Assembly: GCA_004380135.1 (NCBI GenBank)
Contig: QXCR01000007.1
Location: 1-64,000 of the forward strand
Direction: 5' to 3'
From: Stemphylium vesicarium
Lineage: Eukaryota; Ascomycota; Dothideomycetes; Pleosporales; Pleosporaceae
DNA length: 64,000 bases
The notes under the pieces are model-generated. The model saw only the letters and a list, made by a program, of their open reading frames with translations. It ran no database searches and was not told the origin of the DNA. Every line of letters starts with the position of its first letter. Position 1 is the first letter of the stretch. The position numbers were made by a program, and so were the translations under genes. Of this stretch, positions 1 to 11,245 are shown one piece after another.

Positions 1-83
1 TATATGCAGCCCGCACTCAACTGCGCGGCACGGGAAAACGATAACCCAGGGTATCGAGACGATGACCCTAAGAGGGGAGGTAG

Positions 84-568
84 TGTTACAGGTAACAAGC
101 AAAGGCCTCTCCCGGTCGAAGGATGCGATGTTGGCACCAACAGTCGCACAAGCCGAAGGTTAATGATCAGCGCGGGGCGCGCAGGTCACGTGATGTGCCA
201 TCCCGCCAAGGATGACCATCCCGCCAAGACAGGGATGGCAGGCAGCGAAGGGATGGACCACCATCACAACCATCCCACGGAAGGACGCACCCGAGGGATA
301 GACGGGATGGCAATAGACTCAGCGATGAGGATATAAGGATGGAAAGGTTTTATTATTTCTCTCGTTATAGTTAACTCTTATAGTTATATCTCTTACCTAG
401 ATTACTAACTAGTTATTCTATTACTTATATAGAATTAAATTATCTTTACCTAAATACCTACTATCCCACTTAGTCGCTAGACAACTCTACGGGCCTACCG
501 CCATACAATACCTCACCTGCCTTAGTACGGACCAGGACCAGAGAAGTATCGCCGAACCCTGTATAACA
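84..568. repeat. Possible solo LTR or LTR-like fragment
   Basis: The segment begins TGTTACAGG and ends CCTGTATAACA, which are near-inverted ends of the TG...CA kind and enclose 485 bp, a plausible solo-LTR length. A TATA-like stretch (atataagg) lies near 331. The right half is AT-rich, as in RIP. The flanking 5-mers (ggtag and gctta) do not match, so no target-site duplication is visible, and the terminal match needs a 2-nt gap. It could be any other degraded repeat. Confidence 0.3.
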
Positions 569-1062
569 GCTTACTAATATCTATAATAGAGACTTTTAAG
601 AAAGTCTTAAAGGAAGTAGTAATTATTACGTATAAGCTAGTATTAGCGTAAAAGAAGATTATAGAGCTTTAAGTAGTAAATAAGGCTACTATATAATATA
701 GATTATATAAAAGAAAGCGGGTTTAAGTAAAGAGGATCTTAATAGTTAAAAATAAGGCTTATTTAGCTACTCTTAAGGACTTTAGAGCGCGTAGTAATAG
801 GAAGAAGCTAAAAAGGCGGGTATACACTAAAGTAGATAAACTATCTTAATAATAGTATATATAGTATAAAGAGACTAGGCATAATACGCGTATCTACTAG
901 AAGGTAGTAGAAGTAGACTTTAAATAATATCGCATCTTACTTTATACTATATAGGGCCAAAGTAGGCTATTTTGCGCTAGAATGGGGTGGTTTTGGTAGG
1001 GGCTTAGCAAAAGTGATCCACGAGCCCGGGTGATCCACGAGCCCGTGAGGTACGTTAGTATA
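569..1062 (+). mobile_element. RIP-degraded 3' end of a pogo/Fot1-like DNA transposon
   Basis: From about 591 to 930 one forward frame, broken by many stops, still reads like the C-terminal tail of fungal pogo/Fot1-type transposases. It has a KRKRV basic patch near 715, an RARSNRKK stretch near 790, and then a degraded zinc-knuckle tail (YKETRHNTRIY near 865-897, where intact relatives have Cys-rich KETGHNART-like text). The substitutions fit C-to-T and G-to-A change. A 17-nt unit, gtgatccacgagcccgk, is directly repeated at about 1010-1045, close to the presumed terminal repeat, and the sequence then continues into TA-rich DNA. The DDE catalytic part is missing. The family assignment rests on recalled family text, without a search. 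Confidence 0.5.
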
Positions 1063-1575
1063 AATTAGACTTATTACTATATACTAAAGTATATATAGCG
1101 TCTATAGTTATATCTAGAGTATCTATTACTATATTACTTATTTTAAGAGTATTTAAAATATAAAGGTTTATTCTTAGAGAGTTTTAAAGTTAATTCTTAG
1201 AAATAAGTTAGGCGCGTAATAAATAAAATAAGTTAAGTATAATATAAAGATTAATAAATAACTTAAGAGTTTAAAAATTAAATATTAATTTTTAAATTTG
1301 TAAATTTAATATAGTAACTATATAAGTATACTATCTAATAGCTATATACTTAAGAAATATAATCTAATTCTTTATATATTTTATAAAGTTCTATATATTT
1401 CCTATATAATACCTTATAAGATATTATAAGATATATATAACTTATTTTATAGTAACTTTTTACTAAGACTATAGAATTATATAAGCTATAAAGTAATACT
1501 ACTTATTAGTTCTTAAAGATTAGCTATCTACTTAACTTATATAAAGTAACTTCTTTATTACTTCCGTATATAGGT
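1063..1575. repeat. AT-rich, probably RIP-mutated repeat DNA
   Basis: This stretch is very rich in TA dinucleotides and almost free of CA/TG-rich coding texture. Every frame is closed by frequent stops. It ends abruptly near 1575, where normal GC content resumes. I recognise no element in it. Confidence 0.55.
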
Positions 1576-1621
1576 TGCCGTGCCCCGTCTTCTCAGGTTC
1601 GTAACAGGACCCTCTAGGAAC

Positions 1622-2299
1622 GGACCTTCACTCATAGTCGCAATGTTGACGCAAAGCAAGACTTTTGTGGACTCTGTTAGGAAAGCCGGCGTGCATCACC
1701 TCGTCCATCTGAGTATTTTCGGAGAGTGATATTCCACTGACCTGCATTTTGTTTGGCTTCAGCTTACCGAGAGTTCCATCAAGGCAAGCGGCCTCGCCTG
1801 GACAGACATTCACCCCAATATGTTTATGGACCATTCTCTGGCTGCCACTCCTCCTAAGCAAGGCCAGTTGAAGCCCTACGTTGAGAATCATCGCGTAGGT
1901 TAGGTCGCGGTAAGCGACATTGCGGCGATGATGGGAACGACTCTACATGAAGGTCCTGAGAGACACCACGGACGTGATTACTGGATGAGCACTGATGTGC
2001 TGAACGGCTCGGAAGTTGCGGCAATTCTGAGTGGGGTCACTAGCCGCAGGATTGCATTCAATCCTCGGGGACCAGACGGCTTCAAGGTCGTAGTATCCGC
2101 TCTAGGTTTAATGGCGGAACCTTGGTACGCCGAGGGCGGCTTTGATTTCATGACGTAAGTCGTGGATGGTTGAATGGGTTATATTGGAACTATTCGCGAC
2201 GATATTCCTGGTGTTCTTGGAAGACCTGCATCGACCTTTCGAGAGTGAGCCAACAAGCACGAAGACGCGCTCGTCAAACTTGTTAGTGCTACCGATTAG
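1622..2299 (+). pseudogene. NmrA-like NAD(P)-binding protein pseudogene, 5'-truncated
   Basis: One forward frame reads as the C-terminal two thirds of an NmrA-family (atypical short-chain dehydrogenase) protein. It includes KAGVHHLVHLSIFGE, then TDLHFVWLQLTESSIKASGL, WTDIHPNMFMD, VAVSDIAAMMG, and a C-terminal end near TFRE/ANKHEDALVKLV, closing with a TAG at 2297. Five in-frame stops interrupt it (near 1727, 1901, 2156, 2171 and 2246). Each can be explained by one C-to-T or G-to-A transition, mostly TGG to a stop. The Rossmann glycine motif is missing because the 5' end meets the AT-rich repeat. I infer that the gene was inactivated by RIP spreading from, or acting with, the neighbouring repeat. 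Family members are redox-sensing regulators or reductases; no function remains here. Confidence 0.7.
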
Positions 2300-2710
2300 T
2301 AGAGCAGTTTCAGGATGGGTTGGCCGGACGGGGTTTGGTTCAATCGCTTGTAAATCAAAGGGGTAGTATCGCACACTAGCCTGTCCAAGGGTGTGTCTAG
2401 TGTAATTCTAATGTAATCTCAACGCAGTAGTTGATCGTCTACGTGGTTTAGATGACAGGTGGAACCATATTATGCATTCATTGTAGAAATATTGGAAACC
2501 CCATCATCGTTTCATTGAAAAACAGGTCACGCAGCGCCTGGCTGGGAATGGTTCGGGCTCTTTACGACAGCATTATCGAGGCTCAATACACATCAAGTGG
2601 AAATTCGCGTTCCATGAAAGTAGCATCTTTTGTGAAGGTGTCGGCTACTAGGGGTAAATATTATATGAATGCAGCAATTAATAGCAATGTAGAATGGTAT
2701 TGTACAGCTA

Positions 2711-5125
2711 TCACTTCTTTGCTCCAGATCTAGCGAGCTTTCTCATGAAGGCGTTCTGCACACCCTTTGTGCCCTTGAGTTCCTTGTTCCTGCTCCTATT
2801 CACCTCCATGTACGCCATAGTCTGGCCACCAGATAATTCCGAGAGCGTACCAGCCGCCCTTCTGACCCCGTTCTTTTTCTTGTTGCCCTTGTTCGAAGCA
2901 TACTTGGTGCCGAAAGCATCACCTTCAATCCTTTCCTCCTTGGCGTCTTCTTCGCGGGCAAGCAGCACATCCATGAGTAGCTCTCGGCGCTCTTGGGGCG
3001 TCGCGAAAGCCAGCTGAGAGAAGTTTTCTAAGCCTTCGAGACGGGTGATGACCTTGAATGCGTACCCTTGATCAACGAGGAAGGCTTGCCGTTTCGACGA
3101 GTAATACATCTCGTCTGTATCTTTCGATACGAGAGAGTAGAAGAAAGCATTGAAGCCTTCGTCGTTCCTCCTCTTCGCTCGCAAGATTCTGCCCAAGCGC
3201 TGCGCCTCTTGACGACGGGAGCCATAATGTGAGGAGATCTGAATGAGACATGTGGCCTCTGGAAGGTCGAGACTGGTGTCACCAATCTTCGACAGGAAGA
3301 TGGTGTTGACTAGCTCATTATGTTGGAAATTCTCCAGAATACGAAGACGTTCCTGCTGAGGAGTTGCACCGTAAATGTATGCCTTGCCGAGCTTACGCGA
3401 GTACTTCTCCAATGCGTAGACATTATCAGAGAAGACGATAATCTTGTCGCCTCGCGACTCATGGTAGTTGATCAGGAATTGACAGGCCTGGAATTTCTTC
3501 GGGTTCATGATGGACAGCAGCGCACGCTTTTGTAGTGAAGAGGGTTTAAGCCATTCCGTGTAAAATTCGGGCGTCATTTGGCACCAGACTTCGGCGCACT
3601 GGACCTTGGCAATATGACCTTGTTCTGACAGCTCTTGCCAGTTGGCTTCGTAAAGCTTGGGACCAATAAGAAAGTTCAGGTCGTCAATTTTGTCGTCTTC
3701 TCGAAGAAGGGTAGCTGTCAAGCCAAGCTTTGCGTGCGACGCAATCTCGTATGTGACTTTTTTGAAGATGTTGGCAGGTACAACGTGCACTTCGTCAGCT
3801 ATGAGTAGCCCCCATTCCTGCCCACGAATGAACTGCATAACCTTCTCAGCATCGTGCGATCGCTTTCTAGCATTACTGATCATGGAGTAGGTACTGATAA
3901 TGATACCAGCCTGACGGGGGAACCGCGTCTTGTTATCCGCTGTGAAGACGGCGACGTCCTCTGGGTTGATGTTGGACCACTTGATGAATTCGGCTCGCCA
4001 TTGGACGACGGACATGGCACTGGTGCATAAGACGATGACAGACTTCTTCACACCGCAGGCGGCTGTAATGCCAACTAGAGTTTTACCTGCTCCACAGGGC
4101 AACACGATGATACCGGAACGTGCACGAGAATTGGAAAACATCTTACTAAGAGCCTTCTCCTGATAGTATCGAATCTGTGCGTGGGGCTTCAGGTCAATCT
4201 CTAGATTCGGATTCGTATCGTCGTTGTTGAAGTCGTATTCTTCGGTCAGCGGCAGGCCAATGGCTCGGCAACGTTTGACAACCTTCTCGCGCTCCTCACT
4301 CTTGATCTGGAACGAGTGGACTTGAGCGACTTCGTCATCGTCATCGTCCTCTCGTAGCGTAGCGATCATTTCACTCGGGGCGGGGTTTTGAACTGCCTCG
4401 GGCTGTTGCTGCTGTGCCATGTTATTCGCACCGGCAGCCAACTTGGTGCCTGGGATGGCCATCTGACCGATCTTGGGTGCAGCCTCCTTGATCAGGCCAT
4501 CGGTTGAGTCGGCCCTGCACTCGGCTACGATGGGGTCGCGGAGAAGTTTCTGAAGTATAGTGGGATCCTCACTCTCTATGTATGACAGTGTTTTCTTCAA
4601 AACAATCTTGGCCTTGCCGAAAGCGGATGTGGACTTTTCGACAAATTGGACGATGGCGTCTGAAAGGGCAGTCTTTGAGTAGCGGTCAAGCTTCTCGATG
4701 ATCTCCTGCTTGGAATGGCCGACACTGACGGCGGCGAAGAGGCTGTGGGTGGTGAGCTGGTATTCATGCATCTTGGAAACACGCGACTGCGGTTCGGCGA
4801 TGTTGATCAAAAAGTCCTGAGCCTCATCGAAGAGGGGATGGAACGACTCGAGAATGATGCCGCCTGCATCGTTGACCCAGAGCGGACGGTTGAAGTGGTC
4901 CGATTTGAGCGGCGCACTCCACTGGTCCGACTTTCTGAAGAGATCTGCCGCCGCGTCTCTCACACGGCCAGCGCGCGCACGCTTGGTCATGGCCTTTACG
5001 TCGAACTCTTCCTTGAGCTGGTCGAATGTCTCCTGGTCGCTCATGGGCCCCTCGTCATTGTCGTCCCAGCCATCCTCGGCTTCGGCGTCTGCGGCTGTCT
5101 GCCCGAGCTTGCGTTTTGGCGGCAT
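2711..5125 (-). CDS. SSL2: TFIIH DNA translocase/helicase XPB (Ssl2/Rad25)
   Basis: This single-exon gene encodes 804 residues. XPB is the ATP-driven DNA translocase of TFIIH that opens promoters for RNA polymerase II and works in nucleotide excision repair. Visible motifs are Walker A GAGKT (about 345-349), DEVH in motif II (444-447), TAT (470-472), the XPB-specific RED triplet in LLREDDK (about 475), and the conserved NFLIGPKLYEANW block after it. The C-terminal helicase domain carries QRLGRILR. The N-terminal 300 residues hold the XPB damage-recognition region and an acidic DDDDDE patch, and residues 1-60 are acidic then basic as in fungal orthologues. The start is the first ATG of the frame. 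It lies 504 bp from HID1 on the other strand, so the two may share a promoter. Confidence 0.97.
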   Translation of the reverse strand: MPPKRKLGQTAADAEAEDGWDDNDEGPMSDQETFDQLKEEFDVKAMTKRARAGRVRDAAADLFRKSDQWSAPLKSDHFNRPLWVNDAGGIILESFHPLFDEAQDFLINIAEPQSRVSKMHEYQLTTHSLFAAVSVGHSKQEIIEKLDRYSKTALSDAIVQFVEKSTSAFGKAKIVLKKTLSYIESEDPTILQKLLRDPIVAECRADSTDGLIKEAAPKIGQMAIPGTKLAAGANNMAQQQQPEAVQNPAPSEMIATLREDDDDDEVAQVHSFQIKSEEREKVVKRCRAIGLPLTEEYDFNNDDTNPNLEIDLKPHAQIRYYQEKALSKMFSNSRARSGIIVLPCGAGKTLVGITAACGVKKSVIVLCTSAMSVVQWRAEFIKWSNINPEDVAVFTADNKTRFPRQAGIIISTYSMISNARKRSHDAEKVMQFIRGQEWGLLIADEVHVVPANIFKKVTYEIASHAKLGLTATLLREDDKIDDLNFLIGPKLYEANWQELSEQGHIAKVQCAEVWCQMTPEFYTEWLKPSSLQKRALLSIMNPKKFQACQFLINYHESRGDKIIVFSDNVYALEKYSRKLGKAYIYGATPQQERLRILENFQHNELVNTIFLSKIGDTSLDLPEATCLIQISSHYGSRRQEAQRLGRILRAKRRNDEGFNAFFYSLVSKDTDEMYYSSKRQAFLVDQGYAFKVITRLEGLENFSQLAFATPQERRELLMDVLLAREEDAKEERIEGDAFGTKYASNKGNKKKNGVRRAAGTLSELSGGQTMAYMEVNRSRNKELKGTKGVQNAFMRKLARSGAKK

Positions 5126-5629
5126 GATGGCGGTCGGCTATACTGAGTGGGGTGGCGGGTTCGCTGTTCGATGCCGGGGGGCGGTCGCGGGCGCGGTGTG
5201 AGCAGAGAGAGTTGGCGCGGTATGGGCAGAGAGAGCGGCGTGTGGCGGACTGTTCTGTTGAAGATGGCAAGGAACTGAGACGACAGCAAAGTGCAGCGGC
5301 GAGCGTGAGCGGATGAGGTCGAGAGAAGCGAGCGACAGACTATCACTATGACAGTGGAAGCCTGGGGCCTGGGATGATTATGTAATGGGCAGTGCAAGTA
5401 AAGAGAAGTAGTAGTGGCTGTGACGCGCCTAGACGCGAAAGCATGTGAATACCCGGTCGGGGTTTGTTTGTTCGTTCGCTCGCCCGGGCGGGCTGGCGGG
5501 CTGGCGGGCTGGCCGCCGACGTCACTTACCCCCGGCGAGGCTGCTCTCTCTCTCCAGAATTCAGCTACGTAGTGTCTATCCGCAACCGCACACAGAGAAT
5601 GCGCGCATGAAGACGTGACATGCTTCCCA
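5126..5629. promoter_or_regulatory. Divergent intergenic region SSL2/HID1
   Basis: This 504-bp gap between divergent genes must hold both promoters. It contains a short tandem GC-rich repeat (ggcgggct units at about 5487-5512) and a CT-rich run near 5540-5555. No defined factor site could be assigned. Confidence 0.5.
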
Positions 5630-8600
5630 ATGGGCGCATCCGACTCGAAACTCTCCTTCAAGCAGGGCATCTTCCGCCTGTCTGAGCCCAAGCAGATTCC
5701 CGCCGACGACGCTTACTGGACTGGCGTATGCTATTTGCTCTCCATTGCTGCCGCTGCTATACTGACCATCGGCGCCAGTTCTGGGAGCTCCCCGAGTCGA
5801 CCGAAGATGTCTTCTCGCTGTTTTCGCCTGCAGACATTCGCCGCACGCGCGACAACAATCTAGCCAACCTCGAGACGCTCATCCTCGCAGTCACCTCGCG
5901 CCTGATCGTCCTGCGCAACCACCCCTCGTTCCCCGACGCCGAACTCGCTCCCGAGCGCGACGCCCTCAACTGCATTCGGGTGCTCACGCGACTGCTGCCC
6001 TTTCTCTACGAGGCCGACCACTTGGAGACATGGGAAGACCACTTCTTCTGGGCCGCGCGGCGGAAGCGCAGTCGGCGGGGCCAGCTGGTGCGAAGCGAGA
6101 TCATCTTCGACGAGGCCGACCCCGAGCAGACGCCGACAGAGAAGGAGCCCGAGTTCGAAAAGGCAAAGCCGCTGGCAGAGGAGATCATCGACACGCTGAT
6201 CGACCTGCTCTTCTTTTCCGAGTTCACGTTGCCCAAGGTCACGGCCGGCAAGAACAAGGTCACGTATGCGATATGGCAGAGCGGCGTTGGCTGCAACACG
6301 CCCGTCGCCTCGACCAAGGAGTTTGAGAGCAACAGGACTGAGATATTGCGGTTGCTGCTTACGCTGGCCAGCAAGTCTATGTACATGTCGGCGGGTATGC
6401 ATATCATCATTGTACAGAGACCGAGCCCATGCTAATTCACTACAGGCGTGCTACCCGTCAAGGGCGTCAAGGCCATCACGTACATTGCGACATGCCCAGA
6501 TAAGCAGGTCGTTCTTTCTGTACTCTGTTCACTGCTCAATACCGTACGTGTCCCCATCTGCTGCTGCTATATACCCACCCTGACCCCCCGCAGACCCTGA
6601 AATACAACCCCGCGACATGGCGCGTGCCCTACGACCACGTCGTCTTCAAGGATCAGAGGCAGGTATTGGTCACATACTGTTTGCAGTTGCTTCTAGTCCT
6701 CATCCTCTACCCCATACCCGAGCCCGGCAATGGCCCGGCACCCAAGAACTTCTTTCGTCATTTCCTCGGCCGCCTGCACCGTCCACAGGATTTCCAGTTC
6801 CTGGTTGATGGCATGACAAGAATACTGAACCAGCCGGTATGTAGCACAAGTGCAAACCTCGTTCCCATTTGCTGACACATGGTAGCTTCAAGCAAACACC
6901 TCTTATCTCCCTGGCAGCCACAAGTCGCTCACGTGGGCCCCTGAGATGATCATGCTGTTCTGGGAGGCTTTGCAGTGCAACAAGCGCTTCCGCTCCTTCA
7001 TCATCGACACCGACAGGGCCCATGACTTTGTCGTCTTGGTCCTCTACTACGCAATCGATCAGCGTAATGATCCGTCCAAGCAAGGCCTTGTGCGCATGTG
7101 CATCTTCGTGCTCCAGACTTTGAGTGTCGAGCCACAATTTGGCAAGAGCCTTAACAAAACGTTCGAAGGCCAGGAGTCGCTTCCGCCTAGCATACGTATA
7201 CCCAACTTTCACGGCACATATGCGGACTATGTCATCACGGTATGTAACATGACAACCAACAAATTCCCCTGCTGACAACGACAGTCTATCTACACACTGC
7301 TCACCACTGGTAAAGGTAGACTTGATGCCATATACCCTGCATTACTTGCCATCCTCAACAACATCGCGGCCTACGTTCAGAATCTCGGACGCGCGTCAAG
7401 TTCCAAGCTACTACAGCTCTTTGCTTCCATGTCCTCGCCAAGCTTCTTGTTGGCAAATGAGAACAATCATACACTCTTGCACTCACTCCTGGAGGTTCTC
7501 AACGCCGTAATAGAGCACCAGTACCAGCGTAAGCAAGATAATCACAGTTTTTCTCCATCCATACTGAATAGCGGGCAGACAATCCGAACCTTGTGTATGC
7601 CATCGTTCGTTCCCGGAAGCGATTCCAGGCTCTGAGGGACTTTACGCTCGAAAGTGGCCAAGAAGAGCTTGAGCGTCAGAATCAGCAGCGTAAAGAGGGC
7701 GGAGAGGATCTCACACGCACGAGCTCCATTGACAGTCTTAGAAGTCCTACAGTCGCTCGGACACCCACTTTGGGTAATGTACCGGAAGAGGATACGGCTT
7801 TTGCCATTGGCGACGACGATGACGATGATGATTCTGATGCGGACGACTCACGCACATCAGTACCTCAAAGGTCGCCTACACAATCACCTTCGGGTGCTTC
7901 TAGGAGTGCTTCAAGAAGCGCATCGATAGCATCGTCCGTAGATGATTCTGTGCCTCTCCAGCTGAGAGGCATGTCAGAGAAGGCACGCGGGAAGATGCCA
8001 GTGGGCCAGCCAGCCTTCTCTCGCCAGAACAGTATGACGAGTCTGCACAGCGCAGCCGGACCAGCGTTGGCTACCAACGAATTCTTCACCCCATCTGTCC
8101 CATGGGTAAGTCATATCTCAGCGGACATAGAACTTGGCTAATTGGGCAATTAGTTGGAAGGATGGCTTTCGGCGCTACCACTACACACGATTCTCATGCT
8201 GATATCAGAGCTCGGCCCAAAGATGCCTAATTCGGGCAGCTCCAACGACACAGCGGAAGCACTTAAGATCATTCGCGAAACCGAGGTGCGTGGCATTGAG
8301 CCCTCGCCTATTAGAGTGCATCTTTTTGAATGGTCTCCGCTGTCTCTTGGTTGGTACGAGTCACTGCTGTGGGGGTTTGTCTTTGCAGCCGAGATGCTCG
8401 TAGCGAAGGGCACTGCTGGGGTTTGGAACAACACTAGTATAAGGCTGTTCAAGGTTCAAGAAGCTGCGGCCGCAGCTCCCTCACTACTGCAACCAAGAGG
8501 GGCTGTGGATGCAGTAGGGAGCAACTTGGTGCAACGGATTGGCTCTCTCAATCTGAGAGGTGTCGCTGCTCAGGCCGCGCAACGCTCACCTTCGAGCAGC

Positions 8601-8636
8601 GGTCATCCCGGCGCGAACACAGTTCGGGACGTATAG
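5630..8636 (+). CDS. hid1: Hid1/Ftp105 family Golgi-associated protein
   Basis: Eight exons encode 886 residues: 5630-5725, 5779-6394, 6446-6543, 6594-6836, 6886-7239, 7285-7528, 7579-8105, 8154-8636. All junctions are GT-AG and keep frame. The N-terminus MGASDSKLSFKQGIFRL matches the animal HID-1 start, including a myristoylation-like MGxxxS. Later blocks also match the family: RVPYDHVVF, VTYCLQLLLVLILYP, LQANTSYLPG. HID-1 proteins act at the trans-Golgi in secretory-granule or vesicle traffic, and the fission-yeast member Ftp105 anchors the deubiquitinase Ubp5 at the Golgi. Residues 640-800 are a low-complexity acidic and serine-rich insert. The start at 5630 was chosen because it gives the conserved N-terminus; nothing upstream extends the frame well. 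Confidence 0.9.
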
Positions 8637-9304
8637 CGGAATGTCACGACTACGCTTTAGCAGCCACATGGCAAAAGCAGCTCGCCACTAGCTTAGTTTC
8701 AGGAAATAGTGATGAGTTCGTGGGGGATGATTGGTGTGCCTGTCGTGCCGATCAGATCCTTTTTCCTGATTGGGCGTGATGTCCGCCGATCACTTTTGGT
8801 ATCATCTGCACAGCCACAGCACTCGCCACATATCCCAGACTAAGGAGATGAATAGCCAACAACAATCAGATATCATTTGCCAAGCGCTTCCAGACCGTTC
8901 TCGTGGCTTGTAACAATGAAGCGGAGACACGCAATCTTCAAGCCCGTGACTGACATGTGCGAAGACGATCTTTTCTCCTAATGTCATCTGCGACGGGGAT
9001 CAAAGTACCGGAGAGGTACCTCGTAATGCCTAAACTATTGCCGCTATCCGTTGATCCGCTCTTCTATGTTCCGTTTTATACCAGATTCGGTACTTGTTGT
9101 GGTGACTGGTTTCTATAACCGTCTCGTCCAGCTTTGATGTCGCCAATGATACCCGGCTCGAGTACACACCTACAAGTTTCACAACATCGCACTTTGGAAG
9201 CCCATGAGATATTGAGACAGGCACAGTCAAGCAGTAACAAGAAATAGGCACAGAAACGATTTCTGGAGAGCGCCGTGGTTGTGCACTTGACGAAGCTGGG
9301 AAAC
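8637..9304. other. Intergenic, no gene seen
   Basis: This 668-bp gap lies between HID1 and the epoxide-hydrolase-like gene. It holds the HID1 3' flank and the promoter of the next gene. No ORF with coding character was found. Confidence 0.5.
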
Positions 9305-11245
9305 ATGGCATCTGCACCACACGACGATGAGGCTATCACAACGTATAGTATGCATGTATGTATGTCTTCCTTGTTACGTCTGATCAGACAGTTGACTCTC
9401 ACTTGCTAGGTCTCAGCCAAGTATCTTGAGCTCACAAAGAAGAAGCTTGAGTTGACGCGCTTGCCGCGTGAGCTCGAGTTGCCGGATGAGAGGAGGTGGG
9501 ACCAGGGCACGCCTAAGAGTGTGCTTGAGCCCTTGTTAGACTATTGGTACGTCGATATCTTCAGCACTAATACTCCAAGTATTTATTGTGTTCCATGTGG
9601 CTTGCGAGGTGACAACGACCTTTCTCTGCAGCTTGATACATTTTTTTCGAGAACAAGCACTATTTATCCAAAGGTTCAAACTTCCAGACACTAACGATTG
9701 ACCAGGCTCGAAGGCTACGACTGGCGCGCTGCAGAATCACGCTTCAACTCGACACTACCACAATATCGAACTACCATCACAACACCTTCTTCCTCTGCGC
9801 CGTCGGCCACGCAGTCGCTACGCATTCACTTCGTGCACAAGCGTTCAAAATACCCCAACGCCATACCGTTACTGCTGTCTCACACCTGGCCTTCGTCCTT
9901 CATTGAAGTTCAGCGTGTCATTAACGCGCTGACAGACCCTCACTCGTTGCCGGGCCATGATGAATCTACACCACAGGCTTTCCATGTCGTGGCGCCCAGT
10001 ATACCCGGTTTTGGGTTCAGCGATGCGAGTATGGAAGAAGGGTTTGGGCTAGATGGAACGGCTGAAGTGTTTCAAAGACTAATGCTCCGGTTGGGGTATG
10101 AAAAGTTCGTTGCCCACGGCACAGGATGGTAAGTTTGCTGCCGTTATTCGAGACACATCATTGTTGAGTTAACATCATGTTAGGGGCTTTAGCATATGCC
10201 GTGCACTGGCTATACGCCATCCAAAGAGCTGTTTGGCGGTTCACACCGCGAATCCGTCGTTCAAAAAGCCAACATACAAATATGGTCCACTACGGTACTT
10301 GAAGTATCGCATCGCTAAACTGACCCGAGCCAAAATGCCATTATTGAGCTTTGGATACGTTCCTGGCGATGTCCGACCGCAACCGGGAAAGGCTAGAGAG
10401 GAGTCGACAATGCAAGACGAGACGTACGGTGGCAAATCGCTAGGTCCTGCGCTGCACCATCTCTATTCGCTTCGACCGCAGACTCTTGCCTTTTCTCTAT
10501 GCGACTCGCCTGTCGGTTTGCTCGCAGCGCTTTTGGACGTTATTCATACAAGAGATGTACCACAACGTCCATTCTCGGCGAGAGCGAGAAGTCCGTTCCT
10601 CTCACCAGTTGAGCTGGAGATGCAGCAGGACGATGAGGAACAGGAAGACCAAGAAGATGTACCGTCGAACACTGGGCTGCCTCAAGACCGTCCTCCAGGA
10701 AACGATGCTGGCGACGGCAAGTGTTATACATGGAGTCCTACAGAGGTACTAAACTTTACGATGCTCCAGTGGTTACCGGGGCCTGAAGCGGTAAGTAAAT
10801 TGTTATGGTATGTTATGCCCTTGAGAGTATTACGCTTAAAGGCTTCAAAGCGGGTTTCTACAGCCGCGCGTTGACCAAGCGCACTCTGAAGCCAGCAGTG
10901 CATTCCTCATCAATATATCCTTCTTTACTACTCGCTAATGCATGTCAGGCCCTCCGCTGGCTCCGCCGCGCACATATAGACACCAAAGAGCCCTCGTACC
11001 ATGGCTATACTCAGACTCCGCTTGGCGTGTCGACGTTTCTACCTCACAACAGCAATACGGCGACGCCTCTGATGTGGGGCGCCAGCTCTTGGGACATGTC
11101 GTGGGTAAAACGACACACTGACCGTCCTGCTACGCTACCAGGTTTTGAGGCTCCAGATTCGCTAGTGCTAGATTTAAGAGAGTGTTTCGGAAGTATGGTG
11201 GAGAGCGGCCGGGTGGTGTTGAAAGCGCCTGATGGGGCAGGTTAG
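9305..11245 (+). CDS. Epoxide hydrolase-like alpha/beta-hydrolase, probably catalytically inactive
   Basis: Five exons (9305-9355, 9410-9546, 9706-10128, 10184-10790, 10949-11245) encode 504 residues. The N-terminal epoxide-hydrolase domain is clear (KYLELTKKKLELTRLPRELE, then DYWLEGYDWR spanning a junction), followed by the hydrolase fold with SHTWPSSFIE (oxyanion HGWP region altered to HTWP) and PSIPGFGFSD. The nucleophile elbow, GGDWG in microsomal and juvenile-hormone-type enzymes, reads GTGWG, so the nucleophilic Asp is replaced by Gly. The C-terminal GGHFAA block that supplies the catalytic His reads LPGFEAP. An acidic insert (about 10620-10680) precedes the EVLNFTMLQWLPG block. I infer a non-catalytic or repurposed family member. 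The tyrosines that polarise the epoxide were not located with confidence. Confidence 0.82.

Noticed and set aside
1063..1575. Centromere or mitochondrial fragment as the source of the AT-rich DNA
   Set aside because: It is only about 0.5 kb, lies next to a degraded transposon, and shows TA enrichment typical of RIP; no mitochondrial gene text was found.
5041..5691. 216-codon reverse ORF over the SSL2 start and divergent promoter
   Set aside because: It overlaps the SSL2 N-terminus in another frame and has random composition.
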